Source: Clostridiaceae bacterium
GTDB lineage: Bacteria > Bacillota > Clostridia > DSM-8532
Reading direction: 5' to 3'
Length of the DNA stretch: 43,713 nucleotides
Assembly: GCA_012840245.1 (NCBI GenBank)
Contig: DULR01000033.1
Location: 1-43,713 of the forward strand
This document shows, one piece after another, positions 6,972 to 15,416 of this stretch. Numbering within the stretch: position 1 is the stretch's first letter; the number at the start of each line of letters is the position of its first letter. A model generated the notes under the pieces. The model saw nothing but the letters and a program-made list of their open reading frames with translations, had not been told where the DNA came from and made no database searches. A program made the position numbers and the translations under genes.

Positions 6972-9368
6972 ATGAAGGCACCGATAAAATGGCTTAAGGA
7001 TTATGTTGATATAAATGTTTCAGTAAAAGAATACACTGACAAAATGACAATGTCCGGCTCCAAGGTCGAAGGCGTGGAGGATATGGGAAAGGACATCGAA
7101 AAGGTGGTCGTAGGGAAAATAGTTTCCATGGAAGCCCACCCCAATGCCGACAAACTGCGGGTATGCAGAGTGGATGTCGGAAACGAGATCCTGCAGATAG
7201 TTACAGGTGCACCAAATGTAAAGGAAGGTGACCTGATCCCCCTCGCGCTGGTGGGAGCAAAGCTTCCGGACGGAGAGATCAGGCTTTCAAAGCTCAGAGG
7301 TGTTGAGAGCTATGGAATGATGTGCTCTATCGATGAGCTCAAACTGACTAAGGATTACCTTCCTGACGCGCCCGATTACGGAGTATATGTTTTCAGCGGA
7401 GAACAGAAGTTGGGAGCCGATGTCAGGGAAGCTCTCGATCTGGATACGGTCGTGGAATTTGAGATCACATCAAACAGGCCTGACTGCCTGTCCATAATAG
7501 GCCTGGCCAGAGAAACCGCCGTCACACTGGGAACCGAATTCAGGAAACCTGAGGTAAAGGTCAGGGAAGAGGCAGGCGGCGATATCAATGATTATATATC
7601 CATTGAGATAAAGGATCCCGAGCTGTGCCCAAGATATGCCGCAAGAGTGGTGAAGGATGTAAAGATCGGACCTTCCCCTGCATGGATGCAAAGAAGGCTC
7701 GCGGCAGCAGGCATGAGACCAATCAATAATATCGTTGACATAACGAACTATGTAATGCTTGAATACGGTCAGCCCCTGCATGCATTTGACTATGACCAGA
7801 TCCAGGGCAGCAGGATAATCGTCCGCAGGGCAAAAGAAGGAGAAACCATAAGGACATTGGATGGACAGGACAGAATGCTTGACACTGAGATGCTCATGAT
7901 ATGTGATGAAAACAGGCCGGTGGCCGTCGCAGGCGTTATGGGCGGTGAGAACTCTGAGGTGACCGAAAATACAAAAACCCTCCTGCTCGAATCAGCGAAT
8001 TTCAAAGGTTCATCAGTAAGAATGACAGGAAAGAAAATGGGACTCAGAAGCGAAGCAGCAATCCGTTTTGAAAAAGGGCTGGATATCGAGAACACTATTC
8101 CTGCCATAAATCGCTGCGCTGAATTGATCGAGCTTCTGGGAGCGGGAAAGGTTGTAAGAGGCATTGCCGATTGCAACTGCAAATCATACGAAAAGCGTGT
8201 TTTGAAGTTCGAGCCAGACAGGATAAACAGCTTCCTGGGAACGCAGATCGAAACAGGAACGATGGTGAAAATTTTCAGGGATCTGGGCTTCGAGGTCGAT
8301 GAAAAAGATATGACGCTTGTTCCGCCTTCATTCAGGAATGACATAGTGGAGTTTGCGGATCTATGCGAGGAAGTAGCCAGATTCTACGGATATAATAACA
8401 TAAAGCCAAGCCTTCTTTCAGGGAAGGAAGCTACGCAGGGAAGAAAGACATATAAACAGAGAATGGAGGATATCATCCGCAGCACCATGATGGCATGCGG
8501 ACTAAATGAGGCGTACACGATTTCATTTACCAGCCCTAAGGTATTTGACCTTATCAATGTGCCTGAAGATAACAAGCTGAGAAATGCAGTAGTGATCTCA
8601 AATCCTCTGGGAGAGGACTACAGTATAATGAGAACCACGACTATTCCTGATATGCTGAAGGTCCTGTCCATAAACTACAGCAGAAATATTCCGGAGGCAG
8701 AGCTTTTTGAGCTTTCATATGTATATCTGCCTATAGAAGGGGATGCTCTGGCCGATGAAAGAGAGACTCTGACAATCGGCATGTATGGGGGATCGAATGA
8801 TTACTTTGTAATAAAGGGTGTCATCGAAGAACTTCTTTCAGTGATGGGTATAAAGAGTTTCGAGTTCAGGCCGGCCAATGATGATCCCACATTCCATCCC
8901 GGGCGTACAGCAAGACTTTATGTGAAAGGAAAGGACAATGAATATAAGTACGCTGCTATCCTCGGCGAAATACACCCCGAAGTCGCCGAGAAAACAGAGT
9001 GTCCGGAAAGGACATATGTAGCAATGGCCGATGTACATGTCCTGATAGAGGCTTCAGACACAGGCAGACAATACAAACAGCTTCCGAAGTTTCCGGCTAT
9101 AACCCGGGATATGGCCATAGTAGTCAGGGATGATATATTTGTGGCTCAGCTGATCGATGCTATAAATCAAAAAGGCGGAGAGTTCCTTGAGGAAGCAAAA
9201 CTATTCGATGTTTACAAAGGTGCCCAGGTGCCCGAAGGCATGAAGAGCGTAGCCTTCGCACTGTCATTCAGAGCGGCGGACAGGACGCTGAAAGACGAAG
9301 AAGTAAATATTGCGATGGAAAGGATCCTGAAACACCTGAACAGGAATTTCGACGCCCAGCTCAGATAA
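6972..9368 (+). CDS. pheT: Phenylalanine--tRNA ligase beta subunit
   Basis: Editing and tRNA-binding beta subunit of PheRS, 798 residues, full length. Domains in order: an N-terminal EMAP-like tRNA-binding fold (about 40-150, MEAHPNADKLRVCRVDVG), the B3/B4 editing domain (about 210-390, including GQPLHAFDYD and AVAGVMGG), the B5 domain (about 405-475), a catalytic-like core, and the C-terminal ferredoxin-fold anticodon-binding domain (about 700-798, ITRDMAIVVRDD). The ATG has TTGAGGAGG directly upstream. It forms the T-box-controlled operon with pheS and ends at a strong terminator. Confidence 0.97.
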   Translation: MKAPIKWLKDYVDINVSVKEYTDKMTMSGSKVEGVEDMGKDIEKVVVGKIVSMEAHPNADKLRVCRVDVGNEILQIVTGAPNVKEGDLIPLALVGAKLPDGEIRLSKLRGVESYGMMCSIDELKLTKDYLPDAPDYGVYVFSGEQKLGADVREALDLDTVVEFEITSNRPDCLSIIGLARETAVTLGTEFRKPEVKVREEAGGDINDYISIEIKDPELCPRYAARVVKDVKIGPSPAWMQRRLAAAGMRPINNIVDITNYVMLEYGQPLHAFDYDQIQGSRIIVRRAKEGETIRTLDGQDRMLDTEMLMICDENRPVAVAGVMGGENSEVTENTKTLLLESANFKGSSVRMTGKKMGLRSEAAIRFEKGLDIENTIPAINRCAELIELLGAGKVVRGIADCNCKSYEKRVLKFEPDRINSFLGTQIETGTMVKIFRDLGFEVDEKDMTLVPPSFRNDIVEFADLCEEVARFYGYNNIKPSLLSGKEATQGRKTYKQRMEDIIRSTMMACGLNEAYTISFTSPKVFDLINVPEDNKLRNAVVISNPLGEDYSIMRTTTIPDMLKVLSINYSRNIPEAELFELSYVYLPIEGDALADERETLTIGMYGGSNDYFVIKGVIEELLSVMGIKSFEFRPANDDPTFHPGRTARLYVKGKDNEYKYAAILGEIHPEVAEKTECPERTYVAMADVHVLIEASDTGRQYKQLPKFPAITRDMAIVVRDDIFVAQLIDAINQKGGEFLEEAKLFDVYKGAQVPEGMKSVAFALSFRAADRTLKDEEVNIAMERILKHLNRNFDAQLR

Positions 9369-9391
9369 GGATATAGAAAAATATATAAAAG

Positions 9392-9439
9392 GAACTATCT
9401 TGATATTGTACTTTAACAATACAAGATAGTTCTTTTTTT
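9392..9439 (+). terminator. Intrinsic terminator of pheST
   Basis: GAACTATCTTG (9392-9402) pairs with CAAGATAGTTC (9422-9432). The stem continues past a single bulged A with TATTGT / ACAATA, and a run of seven T follows. Confidence 0.92.
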
Positions 9440-9505
9440 AAAATTTTATTTTTTATGTGACTTTTCTGCCATGTCAGTTGTTATATAAATGAAGGGAGGA
9501 AACAT

Positions 9506-10090
9506 ATGGCGAGTATAGAGCATGCGAGTACGGTATCGGAAACCGACTGGATACTTAGCCGATATGAGCAGTATAAAACGATGCTTTTTCGCATAGCCAT
9601 TTCATTTCTGGGAAACAGGCACGATTGTGAGGATATACTGCAGGAAGCCTTTATCCGACTGTGCTATAAAGCTCCCGTATTTGCTGGCACGGAAGACGAG
9701 AAAAGATGGCTCATCCGTGTTACTGTTAACTTGTGCAAAAATCATCTGAAAAGCTTCTGGTTCAGGAACAGGACCAACATGGACGAGCTCATGGAATACA
9801 TTCAGGAACCGGAAGACCGGGAGCTTCTCAGGGAAGTTTTCAGACTGCCTCCCATCTACAGGACAGTAATATATCTTCATTATGTCGAGGGATACAAGAT
9901 ATCGGTGATAGCAAACATCCTTAAAATTAGCGAATCGACTGGCCAAGAATATGATAGTTGCAGGCGTAGGAACGACAAAATCCATATTGTACGGACCGGG
10001 CAGAAAGGAATGTTCCATATTGTCAGTCTGGGAGAATTCTGGAGACACATACGGAGAAGTGTTTCAAAACGCTATTGTAAATTATTTTAA
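9506..10090 (+). pseudogene. ECF sigma factor, 3' end lost and replaced
   Basis: The first ~145 codons (to about 9940) read as an RNA polymerase sigma-70 factor of the ECF type: region 2 (FRIAISFLGNRHDCEDILQEAFIRL) and most of region 4 (LPPIYRTVIYLHYVEGYKISVIANIL). Region 4 breaks off at SESTG, where family members continue with the recognition helix (SRLSRGR-like). From about 9941 the DNA is unrelated and encodes, in another frame, the tail of a different protein. The remaining ~50 residues of this reading frame have no sigma similarity. Start ATG with AGGGAGG. No anti-sigma gene follows. Probably the product of a deletion. Confidence 0.75.
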
Positions 10091-10178
10091 GAGCTTTGAC
10101 ACTGAAGAAAATCTTCAGTATTGCCTGACGCTTTATTCCTATTGTTACTTTGGTGATCCGTCATTATCGTTAAGGTAA
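9942..10178 (+). pseudogene. 3' fragment of a caspase/gingipain-fold-like protein
   Basis: In a frame different from the sigma gene, about 78 codons read TTKSILYGPG, then YGEVFQNAIVNYF, and end in YCYFGDPSLSLR. A closing GDPSL motif after a conserved YGxxFxxA helix is typical of the C-terminal end of C25/gingipain-like and related caspase-fold peptidase domains, so this is probably the last part of such a protein. The 5' part is missing, and the fragment begins exactly where the sigma similarity stops. An ATG at 9951 exists but has no ribosome binding site. The family assignment is tentative. Confidence 0.5.
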
Positions 10179-10270
10179 CCACCGCAATAAACCGGGTTGG
10201 CTTTTTCTATTAAACTAAACTTCCGATACGTCATATTATGTAAAAGAGAGACAACCTTGGAGGTGGAAAG

Positions 10271-10525
10271 ATGAACAATCAGGAATTAGAGGATTTAATT
10301 GCGGATCTGTTCAGTGTCAAACAGGCAATATTGCAATTAGATTTCATTCTATCCTTGATTCAGGCTGAAATAGTAAGGCTTACCGCAGAAGGCAACAGTC
10401 AGGAAGAGATTGACGCTTTGGTACAACTGTCCTTTATAATTACTCAGATAATTTTGCAATTAGCTTTTATTTTAAGTCTGATCCAGGCTGAGATCTTCAG
10501 ATTGAGCACCGAAGAAGCCGCCTGA
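10271..10525 (+). CDS. Small protein with internal duplication, function unknown
   Basis: 84 residues, strong ribosome binding site (TTGGAGGTGG) before the ATG. I do not recognise the family. Residues 18-41 and 59-82 are a repeat (18 of 24 identical; core FILSLIQAEI and ILQL), joined by a polar linker NSQEEIDALVQLS. Each copy is a hydrophobic helix-like stretch with E and R at its end. No cysteine, no signal peptide. The two copies use different synonymous codons throughout, including TCC versus AGT for the same serine, so the protein sequence has been conserved while the DNA drifted. Acidic overall. It could form a helical hairpin or oligomer, or associate with membranes (inference). Confidence 0.7.
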   Translation: MNNQELEDLIADLFSVKQAILQLDFILSLIQAEIVRLTAEGNSQEEIDALVQLSFIITQIILQLAFILSLIQAEIFRLSTEEAA

Positions 10526-10618
10526 CAAAGGTGTAAGAGCATAGTTGCTTGAGTGTGGACAAGCAGCTTAAAGTTTCAGGGTGACTGTAACACCGGTCAC
10601 CCTGATCCATAAAGAAAG

Positions 10619-10647
10619 CATGGGGGCGGTTTCAGGCCGTCCCCATG
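10619..10647 (-). terminator. Terminator of the minus-strand two-component operon
   Basis: Eleven-pair stem CATGGGGGCGG (10619-10629) / CCGTCCCCATG (10637-10647) with one G-T pair. Read on the minus strand it lies 12 bases after the kinase stop and is followed by CTTTCTTT, so it suits termination of that operon. On the plus strand there is no T run. Confidence 0.65.
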
Positions 10648-10659
10648 AATTTAAGGTGT

Positions 10660-12570
10660 TCATTGTACAGTGTTGAATCTTAAAACTACCTTGAATAAAT
10701 CCCCGTCAACATACAGATCCAGCCTGCCGTTCTGCAACTCTGTCAGGCTTTTGGCTATGGAAAGCCCCAGGCCGCTGCCTTCGGTATTCCTCGAGCTGTC
10801 GCCCCGGATGAATCTTTCAAGAAGCTCATCACTGGATATATTAAGGGGGAATTTTGAGATATTCCTGAATGTTATCACAGCCTCATTGTTTTCTGTGTCC
10901 AGATTGATATAGGCACGGGTCGAAGGCTGGGCATATTTACAGATATTATTCATCAGGTTGTCAAACACTCTCCACAGAAGTCTGCCGTCTGCCATTATAT
11001 AAACCTCATTCTCAGGCTTCTTTAAAATAAGGTCTATATCATAGCTGTTTATTTTTTCCTGATATTCTCCCATTATCTGATCTAGGAATAAACCTGCTTC
11101 GGTACGTACCAAGCTGACCTCCACGTTTCCCGTCGAAGCCTTGGATGCTTCTATCAGATCCTCGGTCAGTTTTTTGAGTCTTGCGGTCTGGTGATCAAGA
11201 ACACTGATATACTCTTTTAATGTGTCGCTTTCCACATCTTCTTTCTTTATTAAGTCAACATAGTTGATTATCGAAGTCAAAGGCGTTTTCAAGTCGTGAG
11301 AAACATTGGTGATGAGCTCGGTTTTAAGACGTTCGCTTTTCATACGGGCTTCGACAGCTTTAGCCATACCGCTGCTGATGCTGTTCAGATTCTCACCGTG
11401 GCTCTTGAGATCCCAGAACAAATATCTGGTATCAACGCTATATCCCAGATCTCCTGCGGCTATTTTTTCACCGCCGGTCTGAAGCTTTCGCAGACCTATG
11501 ACTATAAAGAGTATTACGGGAACGATGATCATTTTTTCTAATAGCCAGAGAACACCAAGATATCTCTGCCCCGGATCAGATGCTAATACTATTAATTCAA
11601 CCACAGTGACTGCAAAAATCAGTAGCGTTGTTTTCAAAACCAAAGGAAGATTGACGAACAGGTATCTGATCCCTGAGAATATCTTGCCTGTTATTATAAA
11701 GACGGATCTGAGAACACGGTATATCAGAGTGTTTTTCCACAAGCCGCCCATTTTGAATCTGGTGGCAAATGTCATGAAGGTCTGTAAAACAAGCAGTATA
11801 TCAATAATACCTATAGCGGTAAGAAATACTATCGCATAGGTCGGTTTTATGAATGATGAATTGCCTATCAGTTCAAATTCAGCATACAGGATAATAAAGA
11901 TGCCGGACAGAAAAATGTCGAAGGGAATCTTGTCGATGCCGCTAGGTGTTATGCCTTCCATACCCTTTCTGCGGCCGGCACTGCACATCAGAAAGATGAA
12001 CAGGATTATTGCAGATAAAAAGGATACTACGGCTATTGGTATCATGGCAAAACGAAGACTATAAACCGCATCGATCCAGAAATCAGCCAGTCTGTACTGA
12101 TCATCTGCTTTCAGTGTTTTGCTTACGTAGCAGTCAATTATGAACATATTGCTTTTGTCCCAGTCATCGGGAAGGACATAGTATGGGAAGTTGAAATCGT
12201 ACTCAAATGTATAAGTTCTGCTGTATTGGTATTCCTCGTTTGAATAATTGCTTAAAAGGATATTGCCTTTTGAATCTTTAAGAACGAAAAAGAAATTAGT
12301 ATTTTTTTGCGAGAAAGTATTCTGATACCCGCTCAGATTGAAAGATTCCAGTACGCGGGCCGGATAGTAACTGTAAAAAACAGTGTTAGCATATCCTTTG
12401 GTGATGTTTTCGAATACTTCATTTCTGATATCCTCGGCAGAACGGCTGTGAAAACCGTATTCGTTCAAAAGATATATGCCTGCTGACGAATAAATGAATA
12501 CCAGTATCGAAACGACAATGAGAAAAACAGCTGAGATTTTGACAAAAAAATTATGAGTTAATTTATTCAT
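10660..12570 (-). CDS. Sensor histidine kinase
   Basis: Membrane histidine kinase of 636 residues, partner of the response regulator encoded six bases upstream. Topology: membrane helix near residues 10-35, an extracytoplasmic sensor region of about 130 residues, then about five more membrane helices (to about residue 360), a HAMP-like stretch (LQTGGEKIAAGDLGY), the dimerisation domain with phospho-acceptor His425 in NVSHDLKTPLTSI, and an HATPase domain ending in the G box GSGLGLSIAKSL. The N box has DNLMNNICKYA. The multi-helix middle section is unusual compared with simple two-helix kinases. The signal sensed is unknown; Clostridia use such pairs for cell-envelope stress and antibiotic peptides. 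Confidence 0.88.
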   Translation of the reverse strand: MNKLTHNFFVKISAVFLIVVSILVFIYSSAGIYLLNEYGFHSRSAEDIRNEVFENITKGYANTVFYSYYPARVLESFNLSGYQNTFSQKNTNFFFVLKDSKGNILLSNYSNEEYQYSRTYTFEYDFNFPYYVLPDDWDKSNMFIIDCYVSKTLKADDQYRLADFWIDAVYSLRFAMIPIAVVSFLSAIILFIFLMCSAGRRKGMEGITPSGIDKIPFDIFLSGIFIILYAEFELIGNSSFIKPTYAIVFLTAIGIIDILLVLQTFMTFATRFKMGGLWKNTLIYRVLRSVFIITGKIFSGIRYLFVNLPLVLKTTLLIFAVTVVELIVLASDPGQRYLGVLWLLEKMIIVPVILFIVIGLRKLQTGGEKIAAGDLGYSVDTRYLFWDLKSHGENLNSISSGMAKAVEARMKSERLKTELITNVSHDLKTPLTSIINYVDLIKKEDVESDTLKEYISVLDHQTARLKKLTEDLIEASKASTGNVEVSLVRTEAGLFLDQIMGEYQEKINSYDIDLILKKPENEVYIMADGRLLWRVFDNLMNNICKYAQPSTRAYINLDTENNEAVITFRNISKFPLNISSDELLERFIRGDSSRNTEGSGLGLSIAKSLTELQNGRLDLYVDGDLFKVVLRFNTVQ

Positions 12571-12576
12571 GATTTC

Positions 12577-13266
12577 TTAGCCCCTCTCCATTTTATAGCC
12601 TTGTCCCCAGACCACTTTCAGGTATCTGGGCTCAGAAGGGTTGATTTCAAGTTTTTCACGCAGATGACGTATGTGGACTGCCACAGTGCTCTCAGAACCA
12701 AAGGAGGCATCGTTCCACACACGGTTATAGATTTCCTTCGGTGAGAACACTACACCCGGGTTTTCCATAAGCAGCTTCAGAATGTCATATTCTGTAGGGG
12801 TCAGACTGACCATGTCTCCGTCACGGGTCACGGTTTTCGATCTGTCATCGAGTTCAATGCCGCCGATACATAGATTCTGCGGCCTTATAGCGCCGCTTCC
12901 CAGAAGCATGTAGCGCCTGAGCTGAGATTTGACTCTGGCCAGAACCTCCATGGGATTGAAAGGCTTTGTTATATAATCATCGGCACCGATATTCAGGCCC
13001 AATATTTTGTCGGTATCCTCACCTTTGGCAGTGAGCAGGATGATAGGGATATTGTTTATTTCTCGTATTTTGACCAAAGCTGAAAGACCGTCCATTTCGG
13101 GCATCATAATATCCAGCAGCACTAGGTGGATATCATTGCTTTTGATGATCTTCAGAGCCTCTTTACCGTTATATGCCTCATAGATATTGTAGTTTTCAGA
13201 TGACAGATAGATTTTCAGCGCTGAAACGATATACTTCTCATCATCACAAACCAGAATGTTGTACAC
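12577..13266 (-). CDS. Response regulator, OmpR/PhoB family
   Basis: 229-residue transcription factor. The receiver domain (about 1-118) has the acidic pocket D8-D9, phospho-acceptor Asp52 in LLDIMMP, a conserved Thr in LLTAKG, and Lys in ITKPF. The winged-helix DNA-binding domain (about 130-229) shows SLTPTEYDILKLLMENPG and VHIRHLREKLE. The start is GTG with TAGGAGG ten bases upstream. First gene of a two-gene minus-strand operon with the sensor kinase. The target genes are not evident. Confidence 0.93.
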   Translation of the reverse strand: MYNILVCDDEKYIVSALKIYLSSENYNIYEAYNGKEALKIIKSNDIHLVLLDIMMPEMDGLSALVKIREINNIPIILLTAKGEDTDKILGLNIGADDYITKPFNPMEVLARVKSQLRRYMLLGSGAIRPQNLCIGGIELDDRSKTVTRDGDMVSLTPTEYDILKLLMENPGVVFSPKEIYNRVWNDASFGSESTVAVHIRHLREKLEINPSEPRYLKVVWGQGYKMERG

Positions 13267-13387
13267 TTGAAACCAGCCTCCTACACCATTATGCAGAAAA
13301 GTATCTTAAAAACCAATAATCAAATTTATTAAGAATTTTTTAAGGAGACAAAAGAGTAACCGGAAATGATATAAAAATCTTAAGGTA

Positions 13388-14662
13388 TCATCTGACTGAA
13401 ATAATGGGCGAGGAGGTATATTCCTGTCCGCCGATCCTCTGGCCGGGGCTGCGATAACCAAGAACATATGCGTCTGTTGAGCGGATCTCATGCTCAAACA
13501 ATTTCTTTGCAAGAGTATCAAGCTTTTTGTAGCCTGCCGGTTTAACAATAATGGGCAGGCTTGCTTTTTTTCGCATTTGAGAAAGCAGGCTTCGCCCTGT
13601 GTCATTAAAACCGAGAACCCTTATATATTGAGCATATCCGTTTGATTTAAGCTCATCCAGAAATTCTGCCGTCATGCCGGTTAGCATAGAAAACATGATC
13701 CTTTTGATCCTTGAAGCAGGATACCGGCTTGTTACCACCTTTGACACCATTTCATCGACCGAGACCGATTCGATCGCCGCCCTCTTAAGACGGTTTTCAA
13801 GACCTTCTTCCATGTAAGGAAGGCTTGCTATGTTTTCAGCAGGCATATTTCTGAATGAATGAAGAATAATGTCAGAATAGTATTCGGGGAAAATCGGATG
13901 TCTTCCGCTTTCAGTCTCTTTTATCAGGATGTTCAGGCAAGCCTCAGGCATGTTGCTTTTTAAGAATGGATCGTTGCTTATGGCTCTCAGGTCAGGCAAT
14001 TCCCTTATATGATGGCGTATTGCCGTTGCGCTTGAAAATGGCGAGGTACGGTCAAGACTTTTATACCCCTGGCCTTTTCTCATGATGGTCACAGGTTCTA
14101 TATTGCTGTTGAAACGTTTGATCGCTTTTATATACTCTATTCCCAGTATGTTGTTCGGCTGGTCTATGGCTTCGGCAGCCTTCTCGATATTTTGTCCTGA
14201 CTTGCCTGTAAGTACCGTTTTAAGGGCATTCTGCCTGGAAACTGCGAAGGATAAGCCTTTATCGAGTTCACTCTTCAGAATTTCCCTAAAATCATCATCC
14301 TCGAAAGCCAGAATGTCTGCCGCTGTTTTCAGTACATCGATATCACCCTCCTCACTTCCGAAGGAAAGACAGTCGATGATCCCCAGACTGTTCAAAATAC
14401 TTACGGCTCCTGAAGCGAAATATTCCGCAGAAGAGCATGCAAAGGCCGAAGGGAGCTCCAGTACAAGGTCAGCCCCTGCGGCAAGTGCCATTTCGGTCCT
14501 GGCCCATTTTGACAGCAGCGCCGGTTCACCGCGCTGGACGAAATTGCTGCTTAAAACACAGACAATTCCTTCATCAGCCGCGAGTTTCCTGACATGCTCC
14601 AGATGATGGGCATGTCCGTTATGAAGCGGATTATATTCTGCAATGATACCAACTACAGGCAT
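13388..14662 (-). CDS. tmcAL: tRNA(Met) cytidine acetate ligase TmcAL (YlbM)
   Basis: 424-residue nucleotidyltransferase that uses ATP and acetate to make N4-acetylcytidine at the wobble position of elongator tRNA-Met. The N-terminal nucleotidylyl-transferase fold begins VVGIIAEYNPLHNGHAHH with the His14-Asn-Gly-His17 signature, followed by VLSSNFVQRGEPALLSKWAR, typical of this family. I chose the ATG at 14662 because GGAG lies eight bases upstream; the in-frame ATG at 14683 has no ribosome binding site. It stands divergent from the rimP operon. Confidence 0.93.
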   Translation of the reverse strand: MPVVGIIAEYNPLHNGHAHHLEHVRKLAADEGIVCVLSSNFVQRGEPALLSKWARTEMALAAGADLVLELPSAFACSSAEYFASGAVSILNSLGIIDCLSFGSEEGDIDVLKTAADILAFEDDDFREILKSELDKGLSFAVSRQNALKTVLTGKSGQNIEKAAEAIDQPNNILGIEYIKAIKRFNSNIEPVTIMRKGQGYKSLDRTSPFSSATAIRHHIRELPDLRAISNDPFLKSNMPEACLNILIKETESGRHPIFPEYYSDIILHSFRNMPAENIASLPYMEEGLENRLKRAAIESVSVDEMVSKVVTSRYPASRIKRIMFSMLTGMTAEFLDELKSNGYAQYIRVLGFNDTGRSLLSQMRKKASLPIIVKPAGYKKLDTLAKKLFEHEIRSTDAYVLGYRSPGQRIGGQEYTSSPIISVR

Positions 14663-14831
14663 ACGGTATTCTCCATCATTCATTCAAGATGACATAGCTG
14701 ATTATATATGATTTTTATTCGTTAATAAAGCATATACTATACAATGGACCTGCTCCGGATGATTTGCGGAACATGTCCGATCTCTCGCTGAAAACGTTGG
14801 ATGACAAGGTTGAGCCCTGAATAAAAAGATG

Positions 14832-14860
14832 TTGCCAGTACAGGCATTCTGTGTTAGAAT
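14832..14860 (+). promoter_or_regulatory. Promoter of the rimP-nusA-infB operon
   Basis: TTGCCA (14832-14837), a 17-base spacer, TAGAAT (14855-14860), about 75 bases before rimP. Good sigma-A match at the head of the operon. Confidence 0.65.
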
Positions 14861-14889
14861 AAACTTGTTCGGTGCGTTTTTACTAGAAG

Positions 14890-14910
14890 AGAGTGGGTGT
14901 TTCCCACTCT
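14890..14910 (+). promoter_or_regulatory. Leader hairpin upstream of rimP
   Basis: Perfect eight-pair stem AGAGTGGG (14890-14897) / CCCACTCT (14903-14910) with a TGTTT loop, followed by TTTGCCTTTGTT and then AAGGAGG. It lies between the promoter and the rimP start, so every operon transcript carries it. It may act as an attenuator or pause site, or as a binding site for autoregulation by an operon product such as NusA; the role is inferred. Confidence 0.6.
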
Positions 14911-14933
14911 TTGCCTTTGTTAAGGAGGTATGA

Positions 14934-15398
14934 ATGGCTAAAAAAAGTATTTCTGAAATAGTGGCCGAAATAGCCCTTCCTTTTGTTGAGCAGGCGGATT
15001 GCGAGCTTGTTGACGTTGAATATGTCAAGGAAGGCAGCGATTGGTTTCTCAGGATATATATCGATAAACCCGGCGGAGTTACGCTGGATGACTGCGAAAA
15101 TGTAAGCAGACCTTTGAGCGATAAGCTTGATGAACTGGATCCGATTTCCCACAACTTCTATCTGGAAGTATCTTCACCGGGACTGGAACGTCCGTTGAAA
15201 AAACCTGCTGATTTTACCAGGGCAATAGGAAGCCCTGTTGAAATAAGACTGTACAAGGCAGTTGACGGTGTCAAAAAATTTGAGGGTGAGCTTGTTGCCT
15301 TTGACGGTGAAAGCCTTACCATCAGGACAGATAAGGATGAAAATCTTAAGTTTACCATTGATCAAATCTCAAAAGCTAAGAAAGTATACAAATTTTGA
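14934..15398 (+). CDS. rimP: Ribosome maturation factor RimP
   Basis: 154-residue factor needed for 30S subunit maturation. N-terminal alpha/beta domain with VEYVKEGSDWFLRIYIDKPGGVTLDDC and the family block DPISHNFYLEVSSPGLERPLKK, then a small SH3-like C-terminal domain. The ATG follows TTAAGGAGG. First gene of the nusA operon; nusA starts 18 bases later. Confidence 0.96.
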   Translation: MAKKSISEIVAEIALPFVEQADCELVDVEYVKEGSDWFLRIYIDKPGGVTLDDCENVSRPLSDKLDELDPISHNFYLEVSSPGLERPLKKPADFTRAIGSPVEIRLYKAVDGVKKFEGELVAFDGESLTIRTDKDENLKFTIDQISKAKKVYKF

Positions 15399-15416
15399 TT
15401 TGGAGGTATGTAAGAG

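Noticed and set aside
10561..10605. Stem CAGGGTGAC/GTCACCCTG after the 84-residue gene as a plus-strand terminator
   Set aside because: The stem is good but is followed by ATCCATAAAG without a T run, so I do not call it a terminator.
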